This document shows positions 6,612 through 12,281 of a stretch of 12,281 bases of DNA, piece after piece (positions within the stretch are counted from its first letter, which is position 1; the number at the start of each line of letters is the position of its first letter). Under the pieces are notes generated by a model, which was not told where the DNA came from, ran no database searches, and was given only the letters and a program-made list of their open reading frames with translations. The stretch is from Pampinifervens sp037481935. Its GTDB lineage: Bacteria > Aquificota > Aquificia > Aquificales > Aquificaceae. The stretch covers positions 1 to 12,281 of the forward strand of contig NZ_JBJXCT010000020.1 in the NCBI RefSeq assembly GCF_046159715.1. The letters are read 5' to 3'. The position numbers and the translations under genes are program-made.

Positions 6612-8051
6612 ATGCTGTGGAAAAAGTCTGTGGCTGAGCTTGTTTCCCTCATAAAGAGAAAAGAGATAAAGCCAGAAGAGCTCCTTCAGAGCTTCTACGA
6701 AAGGTTTTTGAAGACAGAGGAGAAAGTAAAAGCCTACATCACGCCTCTCTACGACCAGGCTCTGGAGGAGGCAAAGAGACTTGAAACAAGAGAAGATATG
6801 CCCCTTGCGGGCATCCCCATAGCCATAAAGGACAACATAAACATAAAAGGCTATCCCACCACCTGTGCCTCAAAGATACTTCAGGGCTATGTCTCCCCCT
6901 ACGACGCAACAGTCATTGAGAGGCTAAGAAGAGCCGGAGCTCTCGTAGTAGGCAAGACCAACATGGACGAGTTTGCCATGGGTTCTTCTACCGAATACTC
7001 TGCCTATTTCCCCACAAAAAACCCCTGGGACCTTCAGAGGGTGCCTGGTGGTTCCTCCGGTGGTTCTGCGGTGGCGGTTGCGGTGGGCTCAGCTCCCCTT
7101 TCCCTTGGCTCGGACACAGGGGGTTCCATACGCCAGCCTGCCAGCTTCTGCGGGGTCATAGGTCTCAAGCCCACCTACGGCAGGGTTTCCAGATACGGGC
7201 TTGTTGCCTTTGCCTCTTCTCTTGACCAGATAGGACCCTTTGGAAGAAGAACCGAGGACATTGCCCTCATACTGCAGGTTATAGCAGGGTACGACCCCAG
7301 AGACTCCACCAGTGCAAAAAAACCAGTGCCCGACTATATGCAGGAGCTTGGAAAAGAGGTAAAGGGTCTGAGGGTTGGGGTGGTAAGGGAGTTTTTGCAG
7401 GATGGTCTGGAAGAAGGCGTCAGAAGTGCCTTTGAGAACTTCATAAAGGAGATGGAGAAAGAAGGCATGCATGTAGAAGAAGTCTCCCTGCCCCATGTGA
7501 GGTATGCCATTCCCTGCTACTACATAATCGCACCCTCGGAGGCTTCTTCCAACCTTGCACGCTACGACGGAGTAAGGTTCGGATATAGGGCAAGAGAGTA
7601 TAAAGACCTTTTTGAGATGTATGCTAAAACCCGAGACGAGGGCTTTGGACCGGAGGTAAAGAGGAGGATACTCCTTGGCACCTTTGCCCTTTCTGCAGGC
7701 TATTACGATGCCTACTACCTCAAAGCCATGAAGGTTCGCAGGCTCATAGCTCAGGACTTTGAAAGAGCTTTTGAGAAGGTGGACATAATCGCCACCCCCA
7801 CGAGCCCCACTGTTGCCTTCAGGTTTGGAGAGAAAACTTCAGACCCCATAGCCATGTATCTTTCTGACATCTTCACCGTGAGCGTAAACCTTGCAGGGCT
7901 TCCGGGTATATCGGTGCCTATAGGTTTGTCAGAGGGTCTGCCGGTGGGAGGACAGCTCATAGGGAAGGCTTTTGACGAGGCAACACTTCTGAGAGTCTCT
8001 TACTGGTGGGAAAGCCTTTACAGGCACTACGAGCTGGAGCCCGAACTGTGA
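6612..8051 (+). CDS. gatA: Asp-tRNA(Asn)/Glu-tRNA(Gln) amidotransferase subunit A
   Basis: A 479-aa glutaminase subunit of GatCAB, which hydrolyses glutamine and passes ammonia to GatB to convert misacylated Asp-tRNA(Asn) and Glu-tRNA(Gln). The amidase-signature triad is complete: K73 in AIKDN, S148 (the cis-Ser, in GGSSGGS) and nucleophile S172 in DTGGSIRQPA. GatA-specific blocks such as GKTNMDEFAMGSSTE and GLKPTYGRVSRYGLVAFASS are intact, and length is normal. gatB and gatC are not in the window, so the complex is encoded at scattered loci, as in other Aquificota. No Shine-Dalgarno precedes the ATG. The stop overlaps a GTG codon (GTGA) that opens the decayed nucleotidyltransferase gene. Confidence 0.95.
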   Translation: MLWKKSVAELVSLIKRKEIKPEELLQSFYERFLKTEEKVKAYITPLYDQALEEAKRLETREDMPLAGIPIAIKDNINIKGYPTTCASKILQGYVSPYDATVIERLRRAGALVVGKTNMDEFAMGSSTEYSAYFPTKNPWDLQRVPGGSSGGSAVAVAVGSAPLSLGSDTGGSIRQPASFCGVIGLKPTYGRVSRYGLVAFASSLDQIGPFGRRTEDIALILQVIAGYDPRDSTSAKKPVPDYMQELGKEVKGLRVGVVREFLQDGLEEGVRSAFENFIKEMEKEGMHVEEVSLPHVRYAIPCYYIIAPSEASSNLARYDGVRFGYRAREYKDLFEMYAKTRDEGFGPEVKRRILLGTFALSAGYYDAYYLKAMKVRRLIAQDFERAFEKVDIIATPTSPTVAFRFGEKTSDPIAMYLSDIFTVSVNLAGLPGISVPIGLSEGLPVGGQLIGKAFDEATLLRVSYWWESLYRHYELEPEL

Positions 8052-8371
8052 AACTTCTCCTGAAGGGTATCAGACAGGTGCTTCAGGATTTTAAAAGAGA
8101 CATTGAGAGAGCTTGGACTTCCTGTGAGTCTTTTTCTCCTTGGCTCTTATGCAAAGGGGCTTTCTGATGCCTACTCAGACCTTGACCTTGTAGTGCTTCC
8201 TCCCTTTAAAAAGGCCGAGGTTGAGGACAGGGTGCTGGAGGTGGCTTTCTCTTAATCAAGAGAGTAAGGACTTCCCTTTTCTGTGCTGTTATCTTCGAGG
8301 AAGAGCTTATGCAGGAAGAGAGAAGTCTGACCTTTGAAAGATTGACTGCGGAGGCGGTAGAGATTGAGTGA
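8048..8371 (+). pseudogene. Frameshifted MNT-type nucleotidyltransferase
   Basis: Three reading frames must be joined to read one protein. Piece 1 starts at GTG 8048, overlapping the gatA stop, and encodes VKLLLKGIRQVLQDFK. Piece 2 runs from about 8091 to the TAA at 8253-8255 and contains LGSYAKGLSDAYSDLDLVVL, the GS-x(10)-DxD signature of small nucleotidyltransferases (GS at 8142-8147, DxD at 8178-8186). Piece 3 encodes AVIFEEELMQEERSLTFERL and ends at the TGA 8369-8371. The first shift falls in the TTTTAAAA run (8089-8096), the second around 8245-8282. Such proteins often pair with HEPN proteins as toxin-antitoxin modules. Sequencing error is a rival explanation, but the neighbouring genes are all intact. 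Confidence 0.65.
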
Positions 8372-8459
8372 GAAGGAAACACTTCCAGTTCATGAAAGGC
8401 TCAGACTCGGTGACATGGAAAAGGCGTGGAGGTTCTATATTCAGAAAAACCTGCTGTAA
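8364..8459 (+). other. 31-codon ORF after the nucleotidyltransferase pseudogene
   Basis: A TTG-started ORF overlaps the end of the nucleotidyltransferase frame and encodes a charged peptide containing HERLRLGDMEKAWRFYIQ, predicted helical. Its position, directly after an MNT gene and overlapping its stop, is where a HEPN partner would be expected. It is far shorter than a HEPN domain (about 100 aa or more) and no catalytic R-x4-H motif is seen. It could be a remnant or chance. Its TAA stop forms part of the aspS -10 box. Confidence 0.25.
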
Positions 8460-8462
8460 AAT
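8457..8462 (+). promoter_or_regulatory. -10 box of aspS promoter
   Basis: TAAAAT ends 8 nt before the ATG at 8471, which would place transcription start about 2 nt before the start codon. The -35 region (about 8434-8440) is weak. No Shine-Dalgarno lies before 8471. Confidence 0.4.
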
Positions 8463-8470
8463 ACTTCTTT

Positions 8471-10264
8471 ATGCTTAAACGCACCAGATACTGCGGGCAC
8501 GTATCAGAGGAAGACCTAGGAAAGGAGATTATCCTCAACGGATGGGTTCACCGCATAAGAAACCATGGAGGCGTAATATTCATAGACCTTAGAGACAGAG
8601 AGGGCATAGTACAGTGCGTGGTGGAAGAAAAGACAAACCCGCAGGTGTACGAGCTTGCGGACAGTCTGAGGTCTGAGTATGTGGTGGCCATAAGGGGCAT
8701 GGTAAGAAGGAGACCGCCGGGCACAGAAAACCCGAGGCTAAGGACGGGAAACTACGAGGTGGTGATTGAAGAACTGGAAATTCTCAACACCTCAGAAACC
8801 CTTCCTTTCCCCGTTGATGAGGAGACGCACCTGTCGGAAGAAACAAAGCTGAGATACAGGTATCTGGACCTCAGGCGTGAGAGCATGAAGGAAAACCTCC
8901 TTTTCAGGCACAGGGCATATCAGACGGTAAGAAAAGTCTTTGTGGAAGAGGGCTTTGTAGAGGTGGAAACGCCCTTCCTGACCAAGTCCACACCCGAAGG
9001 TGCAAGGGACTTTCTTGTGCCTTCAAGACTTCATCCGGGTAAGTTCTACGCTCTGCCCCAGTCTCCACAGCTTTTCAAACAGGTTCTGATGGTCGCCGGT
9101 TTTGACAGGTATTTTCAAATCGTAAAATGCCTGAGGGACGAAGACCTCAGGGCTGACCGCCAGCCTGAGTTTACTCAGATAGACTTTGAAATGTCCTTTG
9201 TGGAGGAAGGGGATGTTATGGCTTTCAGCGAAAGGCTCATAACGGAGCTTTTCAGGGAGCTTCTTGGGGTTGAGCTAAAAATGCCCTTTGACAGGATACC
9301 ATACCAGGAAGTAATGGAACGCTATGGCTCGGACAAGCCAGACAGAAGGTTTGGTCTGGAGCTTGTAGACCTGACAGATATTTTCAAAAATACAGATTTT
9401 AAGGTCTTCCGTCAGGCTATAGAGGCAGGGGGTGTTGTAAAAGCGATAAACTTTAAAGGCTCTGACCTATCCAGAAAGGAGATTGATGAGCTTACCCAGT
9501 TTGTGCAGAGCCTTGGTGCAAAGGGGCTTGCATGGATAAAGGTTGAAGATGGAAGACTCAACTCTCCCATAGTAAAGTTTTTCTCAGAGGAAGAAACAGG
9601 CAAACTGCTTGAGAGAGTAGAGGCACGGCCCGGGGATGTGGTATTCTTCTCTGCAGACAAGAAGGATATGGTCTACAGAATACTGGGAAACCTCAGGCTA
9701 CATCTGGGAAAGAAATACAACCTCATAGACCAGAGCAAGTTTGATATATTCTGGGTGGTGGACTTCCCCCTGATGGAATGGGACGAGGAGGAGAAGAGGT
9801 TTTTATCTCTGCATCACCCCTTTACCTCACCAAGGGAAGAAGACATACCCCTTCTTGAGAAGGCTCTGCAGGTGGAGGACCTTGAGGAGAAAAAGGGGCT
9901 TGTCCACTCGGTAAAGGCAAGGGCTTACGACCTTGTTATAAACGGCTATGAGGTGGGCGGAGGCTCCGTCAGGATACACAGAAGAGAGCTTCAGGAGCTG
10001 GTCTTCAGACTGCTTGAAATACCTGAAGTGGAGGCAAGAGAAAAGTTTGGCTTTCTTCTGGAGGCGCTTCGCTTTGGTGCTCCGCCCCACGGAGGGCTTG
10101 CCTTTGGGCTTGACAGGCTCATTGCCATAATGAGAGGACTGGACTCTATAAGGGATGTTATCGCCTTTCCCAAGACTCAGAAGGGCATATGCCCACTTAC
10201 AGGCGCTCCAGACTATGTGGAGCCGAGGCAACTTAAGGAACTGCACATAAGGGTGATAGAGTAA
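8471..10264 (+). CDS. aspS: Aspartyl-tRNA synthetase, probably non-discriminating
   Basis: A 597-aa bacterial-type class IIb synthetase. The N-terminal OB-fold anticodon domain (about 1-105) is followed by the catalytic core with QSPQLFKQ, motif 2 (CLRDEDLRADRQPEFTQ, about 220-236), an inserted GAD domain and motif 3 (GGLAFGLDRLIAIM, 541-554). An upstream in-frame ATG at 8426 would add 15 residues with no family counterpart and no ribosome-binding site; MLKRTRYCG at 8471 matches the usual start. H32 (in RNHGG) and G84 (in PPGTEN) align with the His31/Gly83 pair of non-discriminating Pseudomonas-type AspRS, so it may also charge tRNA(Asn), supplying the substrate for GatCAB. The stop overlaps hemC as TAATG. 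Confidence 0.95.
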   Translation: MLKRTRYCGHVSEEDLGKEIILNGWVHRIRNHGGVIFIDLRDREGIVQCVVEEKTNPQVYELADSLRSEYVVAIRGMVRRRPPGTENPRLRTGNYEVVIEELEILNTSETLPFPVDEETHLSEETKLRYRYLDLRRESMKENLLFRHRAYQTVRKVFVEEGFVEVETPFLTKSTPEGARDFLVPSRLHPGKFYALPQSPQLFKQVLMVAGFDRYFQIVKCLRDEDLRADRQPEFTQIDFEMSFVEEGDVMAFSERLITELFRELLGVELKMPFDRIPYQEVMERYGSDKPDRRFGLELVDLTDIFKNTDFKVFRQAIEAGGVVKAINFKGSDLSRKEIDELTQFVQSLGAKGLAWIKVEDGRLNSPIVKFFSEEETGKLLERVEARPGDVVFFSADKKDMVYRILGNLRLHLGKKYNLIDQSKFDIFWVVDFPLMEWDEEEKRFLSLHHPFTSPREEDIPLLEKALQVEDLEEKKGLVHSVKARAYDLVINGYEVGGGSVRIHRRELQELVFRLLEIPEVEAREKFGFLLEALRFGAPPHGGLAFGLDRLIAIMRGLDSIRDVIAFPKTQKGICPLTGAPDYVEPRQLKELHIRVIE

Positions 10265-11175
10265 TGCATTTACGCATAGGCACACGAAAGAGCAAGCTTG
10301 CCCTCTGGCAGGCAAACTTTATAAGGCAAAAACTCCAGGAGAAAGGTCATACTGTTGAGCTGGTTCTTATAACCACCACCGGAGACAAAATTCTGGACGC
10401 ACCTCTTGCAAAGGTTGGTGGAAAGGGACTTTTTGTCAAGGAAATAGAGGAGGCTCTCTTGAGAGGTGAGATAGACCTTGCGGTTCATTCCCTCAAAGAT
10501 GTGCCCATGACGCTGCCAGAAGGTCTTACGCTTGGAGCCATAACTGAAAGAGAAAACCCCTTTGATGTGCTTATATCAAGGGAAGGGAAAACCCTTTTTG
10601 AGCTACCGGAGGGTGCAGTCCTTGGCACCTCATCCCTCCGGAGGCAGGTGCAGATAAAGAGAAAAAGACCCGACCTGAAAATAGAAATCTTGCGGGGTAA
10701 TGTGGACACAAGGCTCAGAAAGCTAGAAGAAGGCATGTATGATGCCATAGTGCTTGCCTATGCAGGTGTAAAAAGGATGGGTCTGGAAGACAGAATAACC
10801 CAGATACTGGAGGACTTCATACCTGCGGTGGGTCAGGGAAGCCTTGCCATTGAGGTAAGGGAAAGCGACGTCGATGTTCTCAAAGCCATAGCCTTCCTTG
10901 ACCACAAAGAGAGCAGGCTCAGGGCTGAGTGTGAGAGGGCTTTTCTGAGGGAGCTTCAGGGGGGCTGTCAGGTGCCCATAGGTGCATACGCATGGGTTGA
11001 AGGCGAAAAGCTCAGGCTAAGAGCCTTCATATCTGACCTTGAGGGAAGGCGTTTTCTGGAGGGTATGGAAGAAGGAAAACCTGAGGAGACTGAGCAGATA
11101 GGTATAAAACTTGCCAGAAAGCTCTTAGAAGAGGGGGGTGGAGATATACTCAGGGAAATCTACCTTCAGAGCTGA
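10264..11175 (+). CDS. hemC: Porphobilinogen deaminase (hydroxymethylbilane synthase)
   Basis: A 303-aa cytoplasmic enzyme that joins four porphobilinogen units into hydroxymethylbilane for haem, sirohaem and corrinoid synthesis. All hallmarks are present: RIGTRKSKLALWQA at the start, HSLKD with catalytic Asp79, GTSSLRRQ (121-128), LRGNVDTRL (143-151), and LQGGCQVPIG with C235 as the attachment site of the dipyrromethane cofactor. Length is normal. The ATG shares one base with the aspS stop (TAATG), so translation is likely coupled; no other haem gene is adjacent. Its last 10 bp overlap the end of the convergent minus-strand gene. Confidence 0.96.
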   Translation: MHLRIGTRKSKLALWQANFIRQKLQEKGHTVELVLITTTGDKILDAPLAKVGGKGLFVKEIEEALLRGEIDLAVHSLKDVPMTLPEGLTLGAITERENPFDVLISREGKTLFELPEGAVLGTSSLRRQVQIKRKRPDLKIEILRGNVDTRLRKLEEGMYDAIVLAYAGVKRMGLEDRITQILEDFIPAVGQGSLAIEVRESDVDVLKAIAFLDHKESRLRAECERAFLRELQGGCQVPIGAYAWVEGEKLRLRAFISDLEGRRFLEGMEEGKPEETEQIGIKLARKLLEEGGGDILREIYLQS

Positions 11176-11495
11176 CCTTCCAGTTCTTTTCTGTAAACTT
11201 TCCAGCGTGCGGGGCTCAGGCTTGAGGAACAGCCAAGAGATGAGAGGTCGTAAACCTTTACAGCCTGAGGACTTTCTGGGGTGCTTACAAAGAAAAAGGT
11301 CGTTCCCGCCGGTATATGTCTGCTTTCCTCTTTCCAGCCCTTTACCATGTTGACAAGCTCAAGCAGTTTCTTCTTAGCACCTTCCACATCAAGCTCTTCC
11401 CTTTTGCCGTTATCCTCGTAGACCCAGACACCATCTGTTATTCTTTCAACTATCTCTAAAATTCTCTCTTCAGAGGCTATGCCGTAAAATCTCAC
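11166..11495 (-). CDS. Small protein of unknown function, coupled to Uma2
   Basis: Encodes 109 aa that I do not recognise. The N-terminal part (1-60) is charged and probably helical (EERILEIVERI, AKKKLLELVNMVKGW); the middle has a hydrophobic GTTFFFVSTP strand; there is no signal peptide or membrane segment. It is judged real because it starts at a GTG overlapping the Uma2 stop (GTGA) and has a strong Shine-Dalgarno, GAGGAGGT, at 11509-11502 with a 6-nt spacing. It may be a functional partner of the Uma2 protein or a fast-evolving accessory gene. Confidence 0.6.
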   Translation of the reverse strand: MRFYGIASEERILEIVERITDGVWVYEDNGKREELDVEGAKKKLLELVNMVKGWKEESRHIPAGTTFFFVSTPESPQAVKVYDLSSLGCSSSLSPARWKVYRKELEGQL

Positions 11496-12010
11496 CTCAA
11501 GACCTCCTCAAAGTTTATCTGCACCTCACAGCTTCCAAAGCTAAACTTTCTGTCTTCCTTTTCTCTATACCTACCTTCCACAAGCTCAAAAACCTTTATA
11601 GTTCTTTCATCTGGATAAACCAGCACAAAGTATCTGACGCCTTCCCTTTCATAAAGCTCAAACTTGAGCCCTTCATCCATCTGCCTGCTGGAGGGTGAAA
11701 CTATCTCTAAAACGAGTTCTGGTGGACTCTCAACTTTCTCTGGTATTTCTCCACACAACACCATCAAGTCTGGTCTTATTACTGTGTCATAAGATACATA
11801 CCAGTCAAGCTCTGCGTAAACAAGGCAACTGGGGCATGAATCCTTGAGAACCTCTTCTATAAGAAGTGCAATAACAATGAGGATTCTTTGATTAATAGGC
11901 CTTGGCGAAGCCATGGCGTAGGGTGTGCCTTCCACCAGTTCCCAGTCTCCCTGCCAACTTTTCCAGTCTTCTACTGTATAGCGAACGGGATACTTCTCAG
12001 CCAGACCCAC
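11492..12010 (-). CDS. Uma2/DUF820 family PD-(D/E)XK protein, copy 1
   Basis: A 172-aa protein of the Uma2 (DUF820) family, a restriction-endonuclease-like fold common in cyanobacteria and thermophiles and of unproven role. Visible motifs are WELVEG (23-28), the MASP segment (33-36), PD of the active site (P80-D81), ELVLEIVSPSS (98-108, with E102 as the second acidic ligand) and MDEGLKFELYEREGV with K116. The His often found after the SP segment is replaced by Asn-Gln (40-41), but the core acidic and lysine residues remain. It starts at GTG 12010 behind a Shine-Dalgarno inside copy 2 and overlaps copy 2 by 14 nt. A later expansion by tandem duplication is likely. Confidence 0.82.
   Translation of the reverse strand: MGLAEKYPVRYTVEDWKSWQGDWELVEGTPYAMASPRPINQRILIVIALLIEEVLKDSCPSCLVYAELDWYVSYDTVIRPDLMVLCGEIPEKVESPPELVLEIVSPSSRQMDEGLKFELYEREGVRYFVLVYPDERTIKVFELVEGRYREKEDRKFSFGSCEVQINFEEVLR
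11502..11509 (-). promoter_or_regulatory. Shine-Dalgarno embedded in Uma2 3' end
   Basis: GAGGAGGT lies 6 nt before the GTG start at 11495 and at the same time encodes the final Glu-Glu-Val of the Uma2 protein. It decides the GTG start of the 109-aa gene. Confidence 0.65.
11655..11707. repeat. Direct repeat, copy A (within Uma2 copy 1)
   Basis: A 53-bp stretch that recurs at 12169-12221 with one mismatch. It encodes the IVSPSSRQMDEGLKFEL part of both Uma2 proteins. The flanks are clearly less alike, so this block is the best-preserved trace of the tandem duplication, or a patch kept alike by gene conversion. Confidence 0.85.
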
Positions 12011-12281
12011 CGAAGACCTCCTTAAAATTTATCTCAACCTCACACCTGCCAAGGCTAAATCTCTTGTCCATCTTTTCTCTGTATTTACCCCCAGAAAGCT
12101 CAAAAACTTTAACCTCCTTCTCATCGGGATAAACCAACACAAAATACTTTACACCTTCCCTTTCGCAGAGCTCAAACTTGAGCCCTTCATCCATCTGCCT
12201 GCTAGAGGGTGAAACTATCTCCACAACCATTTCTGGAGGTCTTTCTACCCTTTCAGGAATCTCTCCGCACAGCACCATGAG
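11997..12281 (-). CDS. Uma2/DUF820 family protein, copy 2, 5' end outside the window
   Basis: The C-terminal 94 or so residues of a second Uma2 protein; the frame stays open to the right edge, so the start lies beyond 12281. It carries EMVVEIVSPSSRQMDEGLKF, holding the second acidic active-site residue and the lysine. A hand alignment with copy 1 over about 90 residues gives roughly 77% identity, with differences mostly conservative. The tail differs (VFGGSG against VLR). Its last bases hold the ribosome-binding site for copy 1, so the two are probably made from one transcript. Confidence 0.8.
   Translation of the reverse strand, partial: LMVLCGEIPERVERPPEMVVEIVSPSSRQMDEGLKFELCEREGVKYFVLVYPDEKEVKVFELSGGKYREKMDKRFSLGRCEVEINFKEVFGGSG
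12016..12023 (-). promoter_or_regulatory. Shine-Dalgarno embedded in the 3' end of Uma2 copy 2
   Basis: AAGGAGGT lies 5 nt before the GTG start of Uma2 copy 1 and within the last codons of copy 2. Sequence and placement are almost the same as the site at 11502-11509 (both read GGAGGTCTT followed by a GTG), which supports duplication of the whole gene end. Confidence 0.65.
12169..12221. repeat. Direct repeat, copy B (within Uma2 copy 2)
   Basis: Partner of the repeat at 11655-11707, in the same orientation and offset by 514 bp. Recombination between the two would fuse the paralogues into one chimeric gene. Confidence 0.85.

Noticed and set aside
8426..8470. Upstream ATG extending aspS by 15 residues
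   Set aside because: The added residues have no AspRS counterpart, no ribosome-binding site precedes 8426, and the -10-like box would lie inside the extension.
9827..10315. 162-codon antisense frame across aspS and the hemC start
   Set aside because: Complement of conserved synthetase coding; no start signal and no recognisable product.
11138..11353. 71-codon plus-strand frame after hemC
   Set aside because: It overlaps both hemC and the better supported minus-strand 109-aa gene and has no ribosome-binding site.

Overview
The window looks like chromosome of a thermophilic bacterium, most likely Aquificota (Hydrogenobacter/Thermocrinis/Aquifex type). This is an inference from gene content (short-form PrmA, dnaJ with hspR, a KhtTU-type antiporter, GatA plus an AspRS of the apparently non-discriminating type), heavy use of AGG/AGA arginine and ATA isoleucine codons, and very tight gene packing. 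There are no tRNA or rRNA genes, CRISPR arrays or insertion sequences. Nearly every base is coding, apart from the left edge (1-119) and a decayed stretch between gatA and aspS (8052-8470).

Layout. (1) Positions 1-119 hold a strong hairpin followed by a T run. Read on the minus strand, the same hairpin abuts a good ribosome-binding site and an ATG at the window edge. (2) 120-2823 (+) is a three-gene operon joined by ATGA overlaps: prmA (ribosomal protein L11 methyltransferase), a membrane-anchored M23 peptidase, and a DUF374-type acyltransferase. (3) 2738-6594 (-) is a co-directional run: a class I methyltransferase, dnaJ, hspR, khtT and khtU. Its 3' end overlaps the acyltransferase gene antiparallel by 86 bp. 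(4) gatA (6612-8051, +) diverges from the methyltransferase across only 17 bp. (5) 8048-8459 holds a frameshifted nucleotidyltransferase (MNT-type) pseudogene and a 31-codon ORF. (6) 8471-11175 (+) carries aspS and hemC, coupled by a TAATG overlap. (7) 11166 to the right edge (-) carries two tandem Uma2/DUF820 genes (the upstream one cut by the window end) and a small coupled gene of unknown function.

How the genes work together. GatA and an AspRS with the His/Gly signature of non-discriminating enzymes fit indirect synthesis of Asn-tRNA (and Gln-tRNA) by transamidation. DnaJ, the MerR-type repressor HspR and the K+/H+ antiporter pair KhtT/KhtU form one close-packed unit, suggesting that chaperone and ion/pH stress responses may share control. 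The M23 peptidase and acyltransferase concern the cell envelope. HemC belongs to tetrapyrrole synthesis. A recurring feature is that several first-in-unit genes (prmA, dnaJ, the methyltransferase, aspS) have a -10-like hexamer 7-9 nt before the ATG and no Shine-Dalgarno sequence, which would give nearly leaderless mRNAs. The Uma2 block instead uses GTG starts with strong Shine-Dalgarno sequences.
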